Positions 1-6,085 of a stretch of DNA of 9,920 nucleotides are shown here, piece by piece (position 1 is the stretch's first letter; each line of letters opens with the position of its first letter). The position numbers and the translations under genes were made by a program. This DNA comes from Lysobacteraceae bacterium (GTDB lineage Bacteria; Pseudomonadota; Gammaproteobacteria; Xanthomonadales; Rhodanobacteraceae): NCBI GenBank assembly GCA_018971925.1, contig JAGWZT010000045.1:1-9920 (forward strand), read 5' to 3'. Below the pieces are notes generated by a model. That model searched no databases. It was not told where the DNA came from and saw nothing but the letters and a program-made list of their open reading frames with translations.

Positions 1-1656
1 CGCGTCGACCCAGTCCGCCAGCGTTTCATCGTGCAGGGTGAGCGTCGAGAGCTTGACGAAAAGCGTGGCGGACGCTGACTTTGCGGAGCGCTTGCCGAGC
101 TCGTTGATGGCGCGTTCGATTACCCAGCGGTCGATCGCGAGCAGACGGTCGTTGCGCTCGGCGATGGGCATGAAATGCGCTGGTAGCACTTCTTCGGTCG
201 GGCCGCGCATCCGCAGCAGCACTTCGAAGAACTCGCCTTCCTCGCCCTGCAGGCTGACGATGGGCTGGTAATAAAGGACAAAACCGTTATTCGCGAGGGC
301 CGCGTCGATCAGTTCCAGCCACTGCTGTTCGCGCGCGGCCTCGGCCTTGTCGGCGGCGGCCGGATCGTGGATGTCGATGCGGTTGCCGCCTTGCCCGGAA
401 GCGGCGCGCAGCGCGTCGTCGGCCTGCGACAGCAACACCTGCGATTTCGCGTTCTTCTCGCCCAGCAGGCTGCCGCCGATGCTGATGGTGAGGCTGGTGG
501 ATTTGCCGCTGGCCTCGATGATCGCGGCCTCGATGCTGCTGCGCAGCGACTCGGCGGTTTTCTGCACTTCCGTCTGCGGACAGTTGGACAGCAGGATGCC
601 GAAAGCATGGTCGCCGATGCGCCCGGCGGTATCGGTCGCGCGCAGGCGCTGCTTGATGGTGCCGGCCAGCTGGCGCAGCACGTCGTCGGCGCCGCTGATG
701 CCGACGGTGTCGAGCACGTGCCGGTAGTTGTCCGGTTCCAGCAGCAACAGTGCCTGGTCGGTGGCGCCACCGATCGCACGCGCCACGGCCTCGTCGATCA
801 GTTCGAGGAAGTGCGTGCGGTTGGAAAGCCCGGTGAGTGGATCCTGCGTCTTCAGGCGGCGCAGTTCCTCCTCGGCTTCGGGGCTGGACGCCGGTTGCCG
901 GAACACGATCTGCTGGCAGGGTTCACCTTCGTACGTGGCGGGCGCGAATTCCATCACCGCATCGAAGCCGGTGCCGTCGGCGCGCTGTGCGGTGAGGTCC
1001 AGCCGTGGTGGCGGCTTCTCGCCGCGCGCAAGGCGTTTCAGCAGGTCCTTGAAGTCTGCGGTGTGCTGCGGCGCGACCAGGTCGAGGATGGTCAGCCCTT
1101 CCACATCCTCGAAACTCTCGAAGCCGAACATTTCGAGGTAGGCGTTGTTGGCGCGGACGTGCGTGCCTTCGTGGATGTAGGCGATCGGATCGCGCGAGGA
1201 GTCCAGCAGGGAATCGCAACGGCGCTCCGATTCACGCAGCGCGGCCTCCAGCTTGCGCACGTTGCGGCGCGTGTCCAGCGCGTCCAGTTCGCGCCGCACC
1301 ACCGTCTGCAACTGATCGTGGCGATTGCGCAGGGCGATGCCGCGGATGCTGCCCTGGGTGAGGATTTCGGCGACCAGATCGTCGGTAAGCCGGTCCGTGA
1401 GCGCCAGCAGCGCGACGTCCTTGCCGGTGGCGTCCAGTGCGCGCGCGATCGTGTCCAGCGTGATTTCCTTGCACGCCGGATTCGCAAGCACCATGTCCGG
1501 CGTGAACGACTCCAGCGTGGCGGCCAGTTCTTCCTCGGTCGAAATGCGCTGCGGGCGCAACGCGATGCCGCTGTTGCGCAGGACGCTGATGATCTGCTCG
1601 GCGTCCTCGGCCTGATCCTCGGCGATGATCAGCTTGGTAATGGGTTCAGGCAACAT
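1..1656 (-). CDS. fimX: FimX-like c-di-GMP effector (REC-PAS-GGDEF-EAL), 3' end cut off by window
   Basis: The open frame reads from ATG at 1656 leftwards without a stop to base 1, giving 552 visible residues. The C-terminal part of the EAL domain lies outside the window. Domains in order: a response-regulator-like region (about 5-125), a PAS domain (about 145-255), a GGDEF domain opening with DPLTGL at D272, and the start of an EAL domain with YYQPIVSL at 462-469. Both signature motifs are degenerate: GGDEF reads GDHAF (348-352) and EAL reads EVL (478-480), so neither cyclase nor phosphodiesterase activity is expected. This layout and the EVL motif match FimX of Pseudomonas and Xanthomonas, which binds c-di-GMP in its EAL domain and controls type IV pilus assembly and twitching from the cell pole. 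An AGGG six bases upstream supports the start. FimX is inferred from architecture and motifs; another degenerate GGDEF/EAL protein remains possible. Confidence 0.82.
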   Translation of the reverse strand, partial: MLPEPITKLIIAEDQAEDAEQIISVLRNSGIALRPQRISTEEELAATLESFTPDMVLANPACKEITLDTIARALDATGKDVALLALTDRLTDDLVAEILTQGSIRGIALRNRHDQLQTVVRRELDALDTRRNVRKLEAALRESERRCDSLLDSSRDPIAYIHEGTHVRANNAYLEMFGFESFEDVEGLTILDLVAPQHTADFKDLLKRLARGEKPPPRLDLTAQRADGTGFDAVMEFAPATYEGEPCQQIVFRQPASSPEAEEELRRLKTQDPLTGLSNRTHFLELIDEAVARAIGGATDQALLLLEPDNYRHVLDTVGISGADDVLRQLAGTIKQRLRATDTAGRIGDHAFGILLSNCPQTEVQKTAESLRSSIEAAIIEASGKSTSLTISIGGSLLGEKNAKSQVLLSQADDALRAASGQGGNRIDIHDPAAADKAEAAREQQWLELIDAALANNGFVLYYQPIVSLQGEEGEFFEVLLRMRGPTEEVLPAHFMPIAERNDRLLAIDRWVIERAINELGKRSAKSASATLFVKLSTLTLHDETLADWVDA

Positions 1657-1959
1657 TGCGGACCCTGGACTGCACGAACCTCTCGCTTGCATCTTGCGTG
1701 GGGCGGTCCGGGCGGTGAATCCCTTCCGCCTTGGCGTGTGCCAATCTTGCGGAGGTCTCCGGGCAGGCCGTCAGGGTCGTGGTTTTCATGCACGCAGTTG
1801 TACCCGATCAGGGTTGGCGACGCCAGCCGCCGCATGTGGATCTGCTAGCGCCACGCCAAGTAAACCGCTGCGGGAGCAACCCTTCGGGCCGGGGCTGTTT
1901 CGCCCGCATGGCAGTGTCGTCACTCGTCCATGCATCGACATACATCCTCCTCATTCTTC

Positions 1960-1985
1960 CTTGGCCCTGCAGTCAAGGGGCCAAG
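1960..1985. repeat. Inverted repeat (8-bp arms) downstream of epmB
   Basis: CTTGGCCC (1960-1967) and GGGCCAAG (1978-1985) are perfect complements around a 10-base loop. It lies about 50 bases beyond the epmB stop and, with the neighbouring hairpin at 1990-2008, may end or protect the epmB transcript. No T-run follows on either strand, so a classical intrinsic terminator is not shown. Confidence 0.5.
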
Positions 1986-1989
1986 CCTG

Positions 1990-2008
1990 CCCCGGACTTG
2001 ATCCGGGG
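1990..2008. repeat. CCCCGGA/TCCGGGG hairpin, dispersed-repeat type
   Basis: CCCCGGA (1990-1996) and TCCGGGG (2002-2008) pair perfectly around the loop CTTGA. This ACTTGATC-centred hairpin resembles a short extragenic palindrome common between genes of high-GC Proteobacteria. It sits 29 bases after the epmB stop, where it could act in 3'-end formation. No U-tract follows it on either strand. Confidence 0.5.
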
Positions 2009-2037
2009 GCGGACCCGTGGCGTGGCGTTGACAGACC

Positions 2038-3048
2038 CTAGATCGGGCGCTTGGCGTTTGCACCAGGGAGTTCGCGGACCAGGCGCGGGACGAGGTACCC
2101 GGGCAGGCGGGCGCGCAGGGAGTCCACAAGTCCGCGCGCGCGCGCGTCGGCGACTTCGAAGTGCGAAGTACCGCGCACGCGATCGAGCTGATGCAGGTAG
2201 TAGGGCAGCACTCCGCAGGCGAACAGGCGCTCGGACAGCCGGGTCAGCGCATCGGCATCATCATTGACACCGCGCAACAGCACGGATTGATTGAGCAATG
2301 TCGCGCCGGCGTCGCGCAGGCGCGCGCAGGCCGCTTCCACGCTGGCGTCGAGTTCGTTCGGATGGTTCGCGTGCAGCACCACCACGCGTTGCAATGGCAA
2401 TGCGGACAGCCATGCACAAAAGGCATCGTCGATGCGCTCCGGCAATACCACCGGCAGGCGCGAATGGATGCGCACTCGGATCACGTGGGATGCGCCGTGC
2501 AGACCATCGGTCAGGTCCGTCAACTTGTGTGTCGAGAGCACCAGCGGGTCGCCGCCCGACAGGATGACCTCGCGGATCGAGGTGTCCTTCGACAGGCAAT
2601 CGATCGCCTCGCGCCAGGCATGCGCGGCGGCCAGTTCTTCGGCATACGGAAAGTGCCGGCGGAAGCAATAGCGGCAGTTGACCGCGCAGGAACCCGCCGC
2701 GATCAGCAGCGCGCGGCCTTCGTACTTATGCAGCATGCCATGCGCCGCGACGGCGTCGAGGTCGCCGACGGCGTCGTCGGTGAAGCCGGGCGCTTCGTCC
2801 AGTTCGGCCAGTTGCGGCAGGACCTGCAGCAGCAGGGGATCATGGGGGTCGCCACAGCGCATGCGTGCGATGAAACCGCGCGGCACCTTCACCGCAAAGC
2901 CTGCATCGGCGGCCGGCAGTCTGGCGGCGAGCTGCGGCAGGCCCACCAGCGCCAGCAATTCGCCCGGGTCGGTCACGGCGTCGCGCAGCGACTGGCGCCA
3001 ATCGGGTAGGGGTTTCCGCTGCGTGGATGGCTCGTTTGCAGTTATCAT
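2038..3048 (-). CDS. epmB: EF-P beta-lysylation protein EpmB (lysine 2,3-aminomutase)
   Basis: This 336-residue radical-SAM, PLP-dependent enzyme converts (S)-alpha-lysine to (R)-beta-lysine, which EpmA attaches to EF-P. The radical-SAM cluster motif CAVNCRYC supplies Cys121, Cys125 and Cys128. It is followed by FRRHFPYAE, ILSGGDPL (162-169), RIHSRLPVV and the C-terminal GYLVPRLVRE, all as in E. coli EpmB. Lys333 in the last residues (GANAKRP) aligns with the GGGGK/EPSK lysine that holds PLP in this family. The frame stays open upstream to 3150, but family proteins start near MITANE, so ATG 3048 is chosen; the extra 34 codons would overlap the efp start. An AAGG lies six bases upstream inside a hairpin. 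The gene is divergent from efp, its substrate protein, which strongly supports EpmB rather than a catabolic lysine aminomutase. Confidence 0.95.
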   Translation of the reverse strand: MITANEPSTQRKPLPDWRQSLRDAVTDPGELLALVGLPQLAARLPAADAGFAVKVPRGFIARMRCGDPHDPLLLQVLPQLAELDEAPGFTDDAVGDLDAVAAHGMLHKYEGRALLIAAGSCAVNCRYCFRRHFPYAEELAAAHAWREAIDCLSKDTSIREVILSGGDPLVLSTHKLTDLTDGLHGASHVIRVRIHSRLPVVLPERIDDAFCAWLSALPLQRVVVLHANHPNELDASVEAACARLRDAGATLLNQSVLLRGVNDDADALTRLSERLFACGVLPYYLHQLDRVRGTSHFEVADARARGLVDSLRARLPGYLVPRLVRELPGANAKRPI

Positions 3049-3049
3049 G

Positions 3050-3085
3050 GGCGGCCTTGCCGGTGTTTTGTTCCGGCGAACCGCC
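3050..3085. promoter_or_regulatory. Imperfect hairpin in the epmB/efp divergent intergenic region
   Basis: GGCGG (3050-3054) pairs with CCGCC (3081-3085), and GCCGG (3059-3063) pairs with CCGGC (3073-3077), with an interior loop CCTT against GAA. In the epmB transcript this hairpin ends two bases before the start codon. The only Shine-Dalgarno-like sequence, AAGG (3058-3055 on the minus strand), sits in the interior loop. It could reduce epmB translation or serve as an operator between the two divergent genes. The rest of the intergenic region (3086-3148) must hold the efp promoter; TTGTTC at 3068 followed by an A/T-rich patch at 3088-3093 is a weak candidate only. Confidence 0.35.
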
Positions 3086-3148
3086 CATTTTAAGTCAACG
3101 CCGGGCCTTGCGCTGCTGGCGGCGACCCGTATCCACGGAGCTTGCAAC

Positions 3149-3715
3149 ATGGCCAGCTATGGTCTGAACGACGTCAAGAACGGTTTGAAGATCATCGTCG
3201 ACGGCGATCCCTACGTGATCGTCGGCGCGGACTTCATCAAGCCGGGCAAAGGCCAGGCGTTCACGCGCATCAAGATCCGCAACCTCAAGAACGGCCGCAC
3301 CACGGAAAAGACCATGAAGGCCACCGACTCGGTCGAGGGTGCCGACGTGGTGGATACCGACATGCAGTACCTCTACAACGACGGCGAGTTCTGGCACTTC
3401 ATGGACCCGGCCAGCTACGAGCAACACACCGCGGACAAGAATGCAGTGGGTGACGCCGCGCAGTGGCTGAAGGGCGAAGAGGAATGCATCGTCACGTTCT
3501 GGAACGGCATTCCGCTGTCGGTCGCGCCGCCGAACTTCGTGGAATTGAAGATCGTGGAAACCGATCCCGGCCTGCGCGGCGATACCTCGGGCGGCGGCGG
3601 CAAGCCTGCCAAGCTCGAAACCGGCGCGACCGTGCGCGTGCCGCTGTTCGTGAACCAGGATGAAGTGATTCGCGTGGATACCCGCACCGGCGAGTATGTC
3701 AGCCGCGTCAAGTGA
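3149..3715 (+). CDS. efp: Translation elongation factor P
   Basis: EF-P binds ribosomes stalled at polyproline stretches, between the P and E sites, and promotes peptide bond formation. The product has 188 residues, the normal length, and aligns end to end with E. coli EF-P, from GLKIIVDGDPY through KPGKGQAF, LYNDGEFWHFMD, PPNFVEL and DPGLRGDT to the terminal GEYVSRVK. It has three beta-barrel domains (about 1-65, 66-128, 129-188). Lys34 in the KPGKGQ loop is the residue that receives beta-lysine, consistent with epmB lying divergently just upstream. The start is ATG 3149 with GGAG eight bases before it; the frame remains open further upstream but that part is antisense to epmB. The TGA stop is the first part of a palindromic repeat. 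Confidence 0.98.
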   Translation: MASYGLNDVKNGLKIIVDGDPYVIVGADFIKPGKGQAFTRIKIRNLKNGRTTEKTMKATDSVEGADVVDTDMQYLYNDGEFWHFMDPASYEQHTADKNAVGDAAQWLKGEEECIVTFWNGIPLSVAPPNFVELKIVETDPGLRGDTSGGGGKPAKLETGATVRVPLFVNQDEVIRVDTRTGEYVSRVK

Positions 3716-3762
3716 TTGATTCGCAGAAAATTCGCGTAGCGAATTTCGTAGTGAATCAATCA
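3713..3762. repeat. Long nested palindrome starting at the efp stop codon
   Basis: TGATTGATTC (3713-3722) is the exact complement of GAATCAATCA (3753-3762), and inside it AAATTCGC (3728-3735) pairs with GCGAATTT (3739-3746) around the loop GTA. The outer left arm begins with the TGA stop of efp. Transcribed, it would form a long two-part stem at the 3' end of efp mRNA, which could stabilise the message or contribute to termination. No terminal T-run is present. Confidence 0.7.
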
Positions 3763-3784
3763 CCCCGGCGAAGGCCGGGGTCCA
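3720..3784. repeat. 65-bp repeat, copy 1
   Basis: This unit is repeated at 3795-3859 with a single difference (AAGGCC here, AAAGCC there). It holds the AAATTCGC-GTA-GCGAATTT hairpin followed by a CCCCGGC...GCCGGGGTCCA hairpin (about 3763-3784). The second half is of the 'ACCCCGGCGAAAGCCGGGGTCC' type of dispersed extragenic palindrome found in Xanthomonadales and other Proteobacteria; this is from general knowledge and was not searched. Confidence 0.85.
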
Positions 3785-3794
3785 GTTTGAGACG

Positions 3795-3859
3795 TTCGCA
3801 GAAAATTCGCGTAGCGAATTTCGTAGTGAATCAATCACCCCGGCGAAAGCCGGGGTCCA
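3795..3859. repeat. 65-bp repeat, copy 2
   Basis: This second copy matches copy 1 at 64 of 65 positions, at a period of 75 bases. It lacks the outer TGATTGA arm that copy 1 shares with the efp stop; the bases in front of it are GTTTGAGACG instead. The near identity suggests recent duplication or gene conversion. Confidence 0.85.
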
Positions 3860-3879
3860 TCCATAATGCATACATGGAT

Positions 3880-3895
3880 TCCGGCCCGCGCCGGA
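3880..3895. repeat. TCCGGC/GCCGGA palindrome, third repeat type
   Basis: TCCGGC (3880-3885) and GCCGGA (3890-3895) pair around CCGC, preceded by ATGGAT. The pattern resembles another dispersed extragenic palindrome (ATGGATTCCGGC...). It extends the repeat cluster between efp and mtaD. A further inverted repeat, ACGCCGA (3909-3915) with TCGGCGT (3924-3930), lies just beyond. No gene is seen in 3860-3972. Confidence 0.5.
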
Positions 3896-3972
3896 CTGCG
3901 GAGGCTGGACGCCGAAGCGAACGTCGGCGTGGCCGACGGCCCGTCAGGGCAGACTGCGGGAGGTAGTCTGTA

Positions 3973-3999
3973 ATGACGAGCAGGAGCAGATCGTCATGA
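3973..3999 (+). CDS. Possible 8-codon leader ORF upstream of mtaD (MTSRSRSS)
   Basis: ATG 3973 is preceded at nine bases by GGGAGG (3958-3963), the strongest ribosome binding sequence in this region. It opens eight codons ending in TGA at 3997-3999, which overlaps the ATG of mtaD (3996-3998) as ATGA, the same four-base overlap used throughout the downstream operon. Two of its three arginine codons are AGG and AGA, which are likely rare in this GC-rich genome. The AGGAG that serves mtaD (3982-3986) lies within the ORF. It may couple or pace mtaD translation. It could equally be chance, as the sequence is too short to test by composition. Confidence 0.3.
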   Translation: MTSRSRSS

Positions 4000-5348
4000 C
4001 CGAGGATGCAGCCGCACGCGTTTGTTCCATCGACCTCCTCATCTGCGCCCGCTGGGTCGTGCCAGTCGAACCCGATCGCGTGGTGCTGGAAGACCACGCG
4101 ATTGCAGTTGACGACGGCGCGATCGTCGAGGTGCTGCCGGCACCCGACGCCGCGCCGAAATATGCGCCGCGGGAGCGCGTGGACCTGCCCGAACACGCGC
4201 TGATCCCGGGCCTCGTCAACGCGCACACGCACAATCCGATGACGCTGCTGCGCGGGCTGGCGGACGACCTGCCGCTGATGCAGTGGCTGCAGGAACACAT
4301 CTGGCCGGTCGAGGCCAAGACGATCGGCCCGGAATTCGTGCGTGACGGCGTGGAACTCGCGATCGCCGAGATGCTGCGCGGCGGGACGACTTGCTGCAGC
4401 GAGAATTATTTCTTCCCCGACGCGCAGGCGCAGGTTTACAAGGCGCACGGGTTCCGCGCGATGGTCGGCCTGCCGATCATCGAGTTTCCGAGCGCGTGGG
4501 CAAAGGGTCGCGACGAATACTTCGAGCGTGCGCTGGCGGTGCACGATCATTGGCGCGGCGATGCCCTGATCGGCACGACCTTTGCGCCGCACGCGCCTTA
4601 CACCGTCGCCGATGCATCCTTCGAGCGCATCCGCACGCTTTCCGACCAGCTCGACCTGCCGGTACACCTGCACCTGATGGAAACAGCGCGGGAGGTCGAG
4701 GACAGCAGGCGCGAGCACGGCTTGCGCCCCATGCAGCGCTTGCAAAAACTCGGCCTGGTCAACGATCGCCTGATTGCGGTGCACATGACCCAGGTGAGCG
4801 ATGCCGAAATCGCGACATGCGCCGAGGCTGGCGTCTCGGTGGTGCATTGTCCCGAATCCAACTTGAAGCTGGCGTCGGGTTTTTGTCCCGCGGAAAAGTT
4901 GCGCCGCGGCGGCGTCAACGTGGCACTCGGCACCGACGGATGCGCGTCCAACAACGATCTCGACATGTTCGGTGAGCTGCGCACCGCCGCATTGCTCGCC
5001 AAGGGTGTCGCATCCGATGCCGCTGCGTTCGACGATGCGTTCGCCTTGCGCGCAGCCACGTTGAATGGCGCGAAAGCGCTGCAGCTCGATGCAGAGATCG
5101 GTTCGATCGAAGCCGGCAAGCGTGCCGACCTGGTCGCGGTGAAGATGGACGAGGTGGAGACGCAACCGCTTTACAATGTGATTTCGCACCTGGCGTACGC
5201 GGTGTCGCGCCGGCAGGTCAGCGACGTGTGGATCGACGGCGCGCGCAAGCTCGCGAATGGCGCGCTGATCGATTTCGATCTCGCCGGCGTGCTGGAAAAC
5301 GCTCGCCGCTGGCGCGAGCGGATCCAGGCCACCCGCAGCGTCGGATGA
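3996..5348 (+). CDS. mtaD: 5-methylthioadenosine/S-adenosylhomocysteine deaminase
   Basis: This 450-residue cytosolic amidohydrolase deaminates MTA and SAH to the inosine forms, salvaging by-products of SAM use. It shows all family marks: PGLVNAHTHNPMTLLRG with metal ligands His77 and His79, the WPVEA segment with Glu106, APHAPYTV with His199, HLHLMET with His226 and Glu229, VVHCPESN with His284, and LGTDGCASNNDLDMF with Asp314. The C-terminal GSIEAGKRADLVAV closes the barrel-flanking sandwich domain. Start ATG 3996 has AGGAG nine bases upstream and gives the normal N-terminus (CSIDLLICARWVVPVEPD). It overlaps ubiG by four bases; UbiG produces SAH, so deamination would relieve product inhibition. 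A guanine or chlorohydrolase-type amidohydrolase is less likely given the HTHNPMT and SNNDLDM motifs and the neighbouring ubiG. Confidence 0.93.
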   Translation: MTEDAAARVCSIDLLICARWVVPVEPDRVVLEDHAIAVDDGAIVEVLPAPDAAPKYAPRERVDLPEHALIPGLVNAHTHNPMTLLRGLADDLPLMQWLQEHIWPVEAKTIGPEFVRDGVELAIAEMLRGGTTCCSENYFFPDAQAQVYKAHGFRAMVGLPIIEFPSAWAKGRDEYFERALAVHDHWRGDALIGTTFAPHAPYTVADASFERIRTLSDQLDLPVHLHLMETAREVEDSRREHGLRPMQRLQKLGLVNDRLIAVHMTQVSDAEIATCAEAGVSVVHCPESNLKLASGFCPAEKLRRGGVNVALGTDGCASNNDLDMFGELRTAALLAKGVASDAAAFDDAFALRAATLNGAKALQLDAEIGSIEAGKRADLVAVKMDEVETQPLYNVISHLAYAVSRRQVSDVWIDGARKLANGALIDFDLAGVLENARRWRERIQATRSVG

Positions 5349-6085
5349 ATGAAATGACGGAAACAAACCACAATGCCGACCCGGAAGAACTGGCGCGCTT
5401 CGGCAAGCTGGCCAGCCGTTGGTGGGACCCCGATGGCGAATCGCGGCCGCTGCACGACCTGAACCCGGTACGGCTTGGCTTCGTGGCCGCGCGTATGACC
5501 TTGCGCGGCGCACGCGTGGCGGATGTCGGCTGCGGCGGTGGCCTGCTCAGCGAGGCGCTGGCGAAAGCGGGCGCGAGCGTCACCGCGATCGACCTGGCTC
5601 CGGAGGTCATCGAGGTGGCGAAGCTGCACCTGCACGAAACCAACGCCGGGTCGCCGCTGCCGCTCGCGGTCGATTACCGGCTGTGTTCGTCGCGCGATCT
5701 GGCCGCCGCCGAACCCGCCGCATTCGACGCCGTGTGCTGCATGGAATTGATCGAGCATGTGCCCGATCCGGCGGCACTCGTCGGCGATCTGGCAACGTTG
5801 TTGAAGCCGGGAGGCAGGTTGTTCCTGTCTACCTTGAACCGTACCCCGGCGAGCTTCGCGACCGCCATCATCGGTGCCGAGTACATCGCGCGCCTGCTGC
5901 CGCGCGGCACCCACGACTACCGGCAATTCCTGAAGCCTTCGGAGCTGGCCGCGCTCCTGCGCGTGGCGGGCCTGGTGCTCGATGAAATCTCGGGAATTGC
6001 ATATAACCCGTTGAATAGAAAGGCATGGTTGACGCGACACACGGCCGTCAATTACCTGGTTTGCGCCAGCAAGTCTGCCGCATGA
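5345..6085 (+). CDS. ubiG: Ubiquinone biosynthesis O-methyltransferase UbiG
   Basis: This 246-residue SAM-dependent methyltransferase carries out both O-methylations of ubiquinone synthesis. The N-terminal NHNADPEELARFGKLASRWWDPDGE (8-32) and LNPVRLGF are UbiG hallmarks. Motif I is VADVGCGGG (58-66), with Asp83 (AIDLAP) likely holding the SAM ribose. CCMELIEHVPDP (131-142), LLKPGGRLFLSTLNR and GAEYIARLLPRGTHD follow. The segment around 168-187 corresponds to the amphipathic region described for membrane contact in E. coli UbiG. ATG 5345 overlaps the mtaD TGA (ATGA) and is chosen; ATG 5354 is an alternative nine bases in. No clear Shine-Dalgarno precedes it, so translation probably depends on coupling to mtaD. 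Confidence 0.95.
   Translation: MNEMTETNHNADPEELARFGKLASRWWDPDGESRPLHDLNPVRLGFVAARMTLRGARVADVGCGGGLLSEALAKAGASVTAIDLAPEVIEVAKLHLHETNAGSPLPLAVDYRLCSSRDLAAAEPAAFDAVCCMELIEHVPDPAALVGDLATLLKPGGRLFLSTLNRTPASFATAIIGAEYIARLLPRGTHDYRQFLKPSELAALLRVAGLVLDEISGIAYNPLNRKAWLTRHTAVNYLVCASKSAA

Larger units (their letters stand above)
1657..2037. other. Gene-free gap between fimX and epmB
   Basis: About 380 bases separate the fimX start from the epmB stop; both genes are on the minus strand. No reading frame here looks like a protein: the translations are rich in Pro, Gly, Arg and Cys and resemble no known family. The gap should carry the fimX promoter, but no convincing -35/-10 pair could be picked. Visible structure: a small palindrome TTGGC-GTGT-GCCAA at 1731-1744, a CCC-TTC-GGG hairpin at 1880-1888 inside a longer imperfect inverted repeat (about 1871-1906), and two stronger hairpins at 1960-1985 and 1990-2008. 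It may also hold an untranslated leader or a small RNA, which cannot be judged by eye. Confidence 0.6.

Noticed and set aside
1728..1745. TGGCAC-like half of a sigma-54 promoter upstream of fimX (minus strand)
   Set aside because: The -12 element does not fit: GG, not GC, falls at the required spacing and no TTGC is present.
1629..1835. 68-codon minus frame across the fimX start
   Set aside because: It overlaps the fimX start in another frame, and its composition looks like random GC-rich sequence.
367..1848. 493-codon open frame on the plus strand
   Set aside because: It lies antisense to the FimX-like gene, whose domains are clear. Its translation is rich in Arg, Gln, Val and Ala with no recognisable motif, as expected from the GC-rich complement.
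2678..3148. N-terminal extension of efp in the same frame
   Set aside because: It is antisense to epmB. The EF-P family starts at MASYGLND, and GGAG lies eight bases before that ATG.
3049..3150. N-terminal extension of epmB by 34 codons
   Set aside because: The frame is open but the extension overlaps the efp start and promoter region, and EpmB family proteins begin near the 3048 start.
3713..3859. Repeats considered as a CRISPR array
   Set aside because: There are only two copies, the 65-base unit is too long, the spacer is 10 bases, and no cas gene is near.
3095..3871. 258-codon minus frame with repeated WTPAFAGVIDSLRNSLREFSAN
   Set aside because: The apparent protein repeat is the translation of the 65-base DNA repeat, and the rest is antisense to efp.
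3831..5513. 560-codon open frame on the minus strand
   Set aside because: It is antisense to mtaD and the start of ubiG, both with full catalytic motifs. It begins and ends in unrelated sequence and resembles no family.
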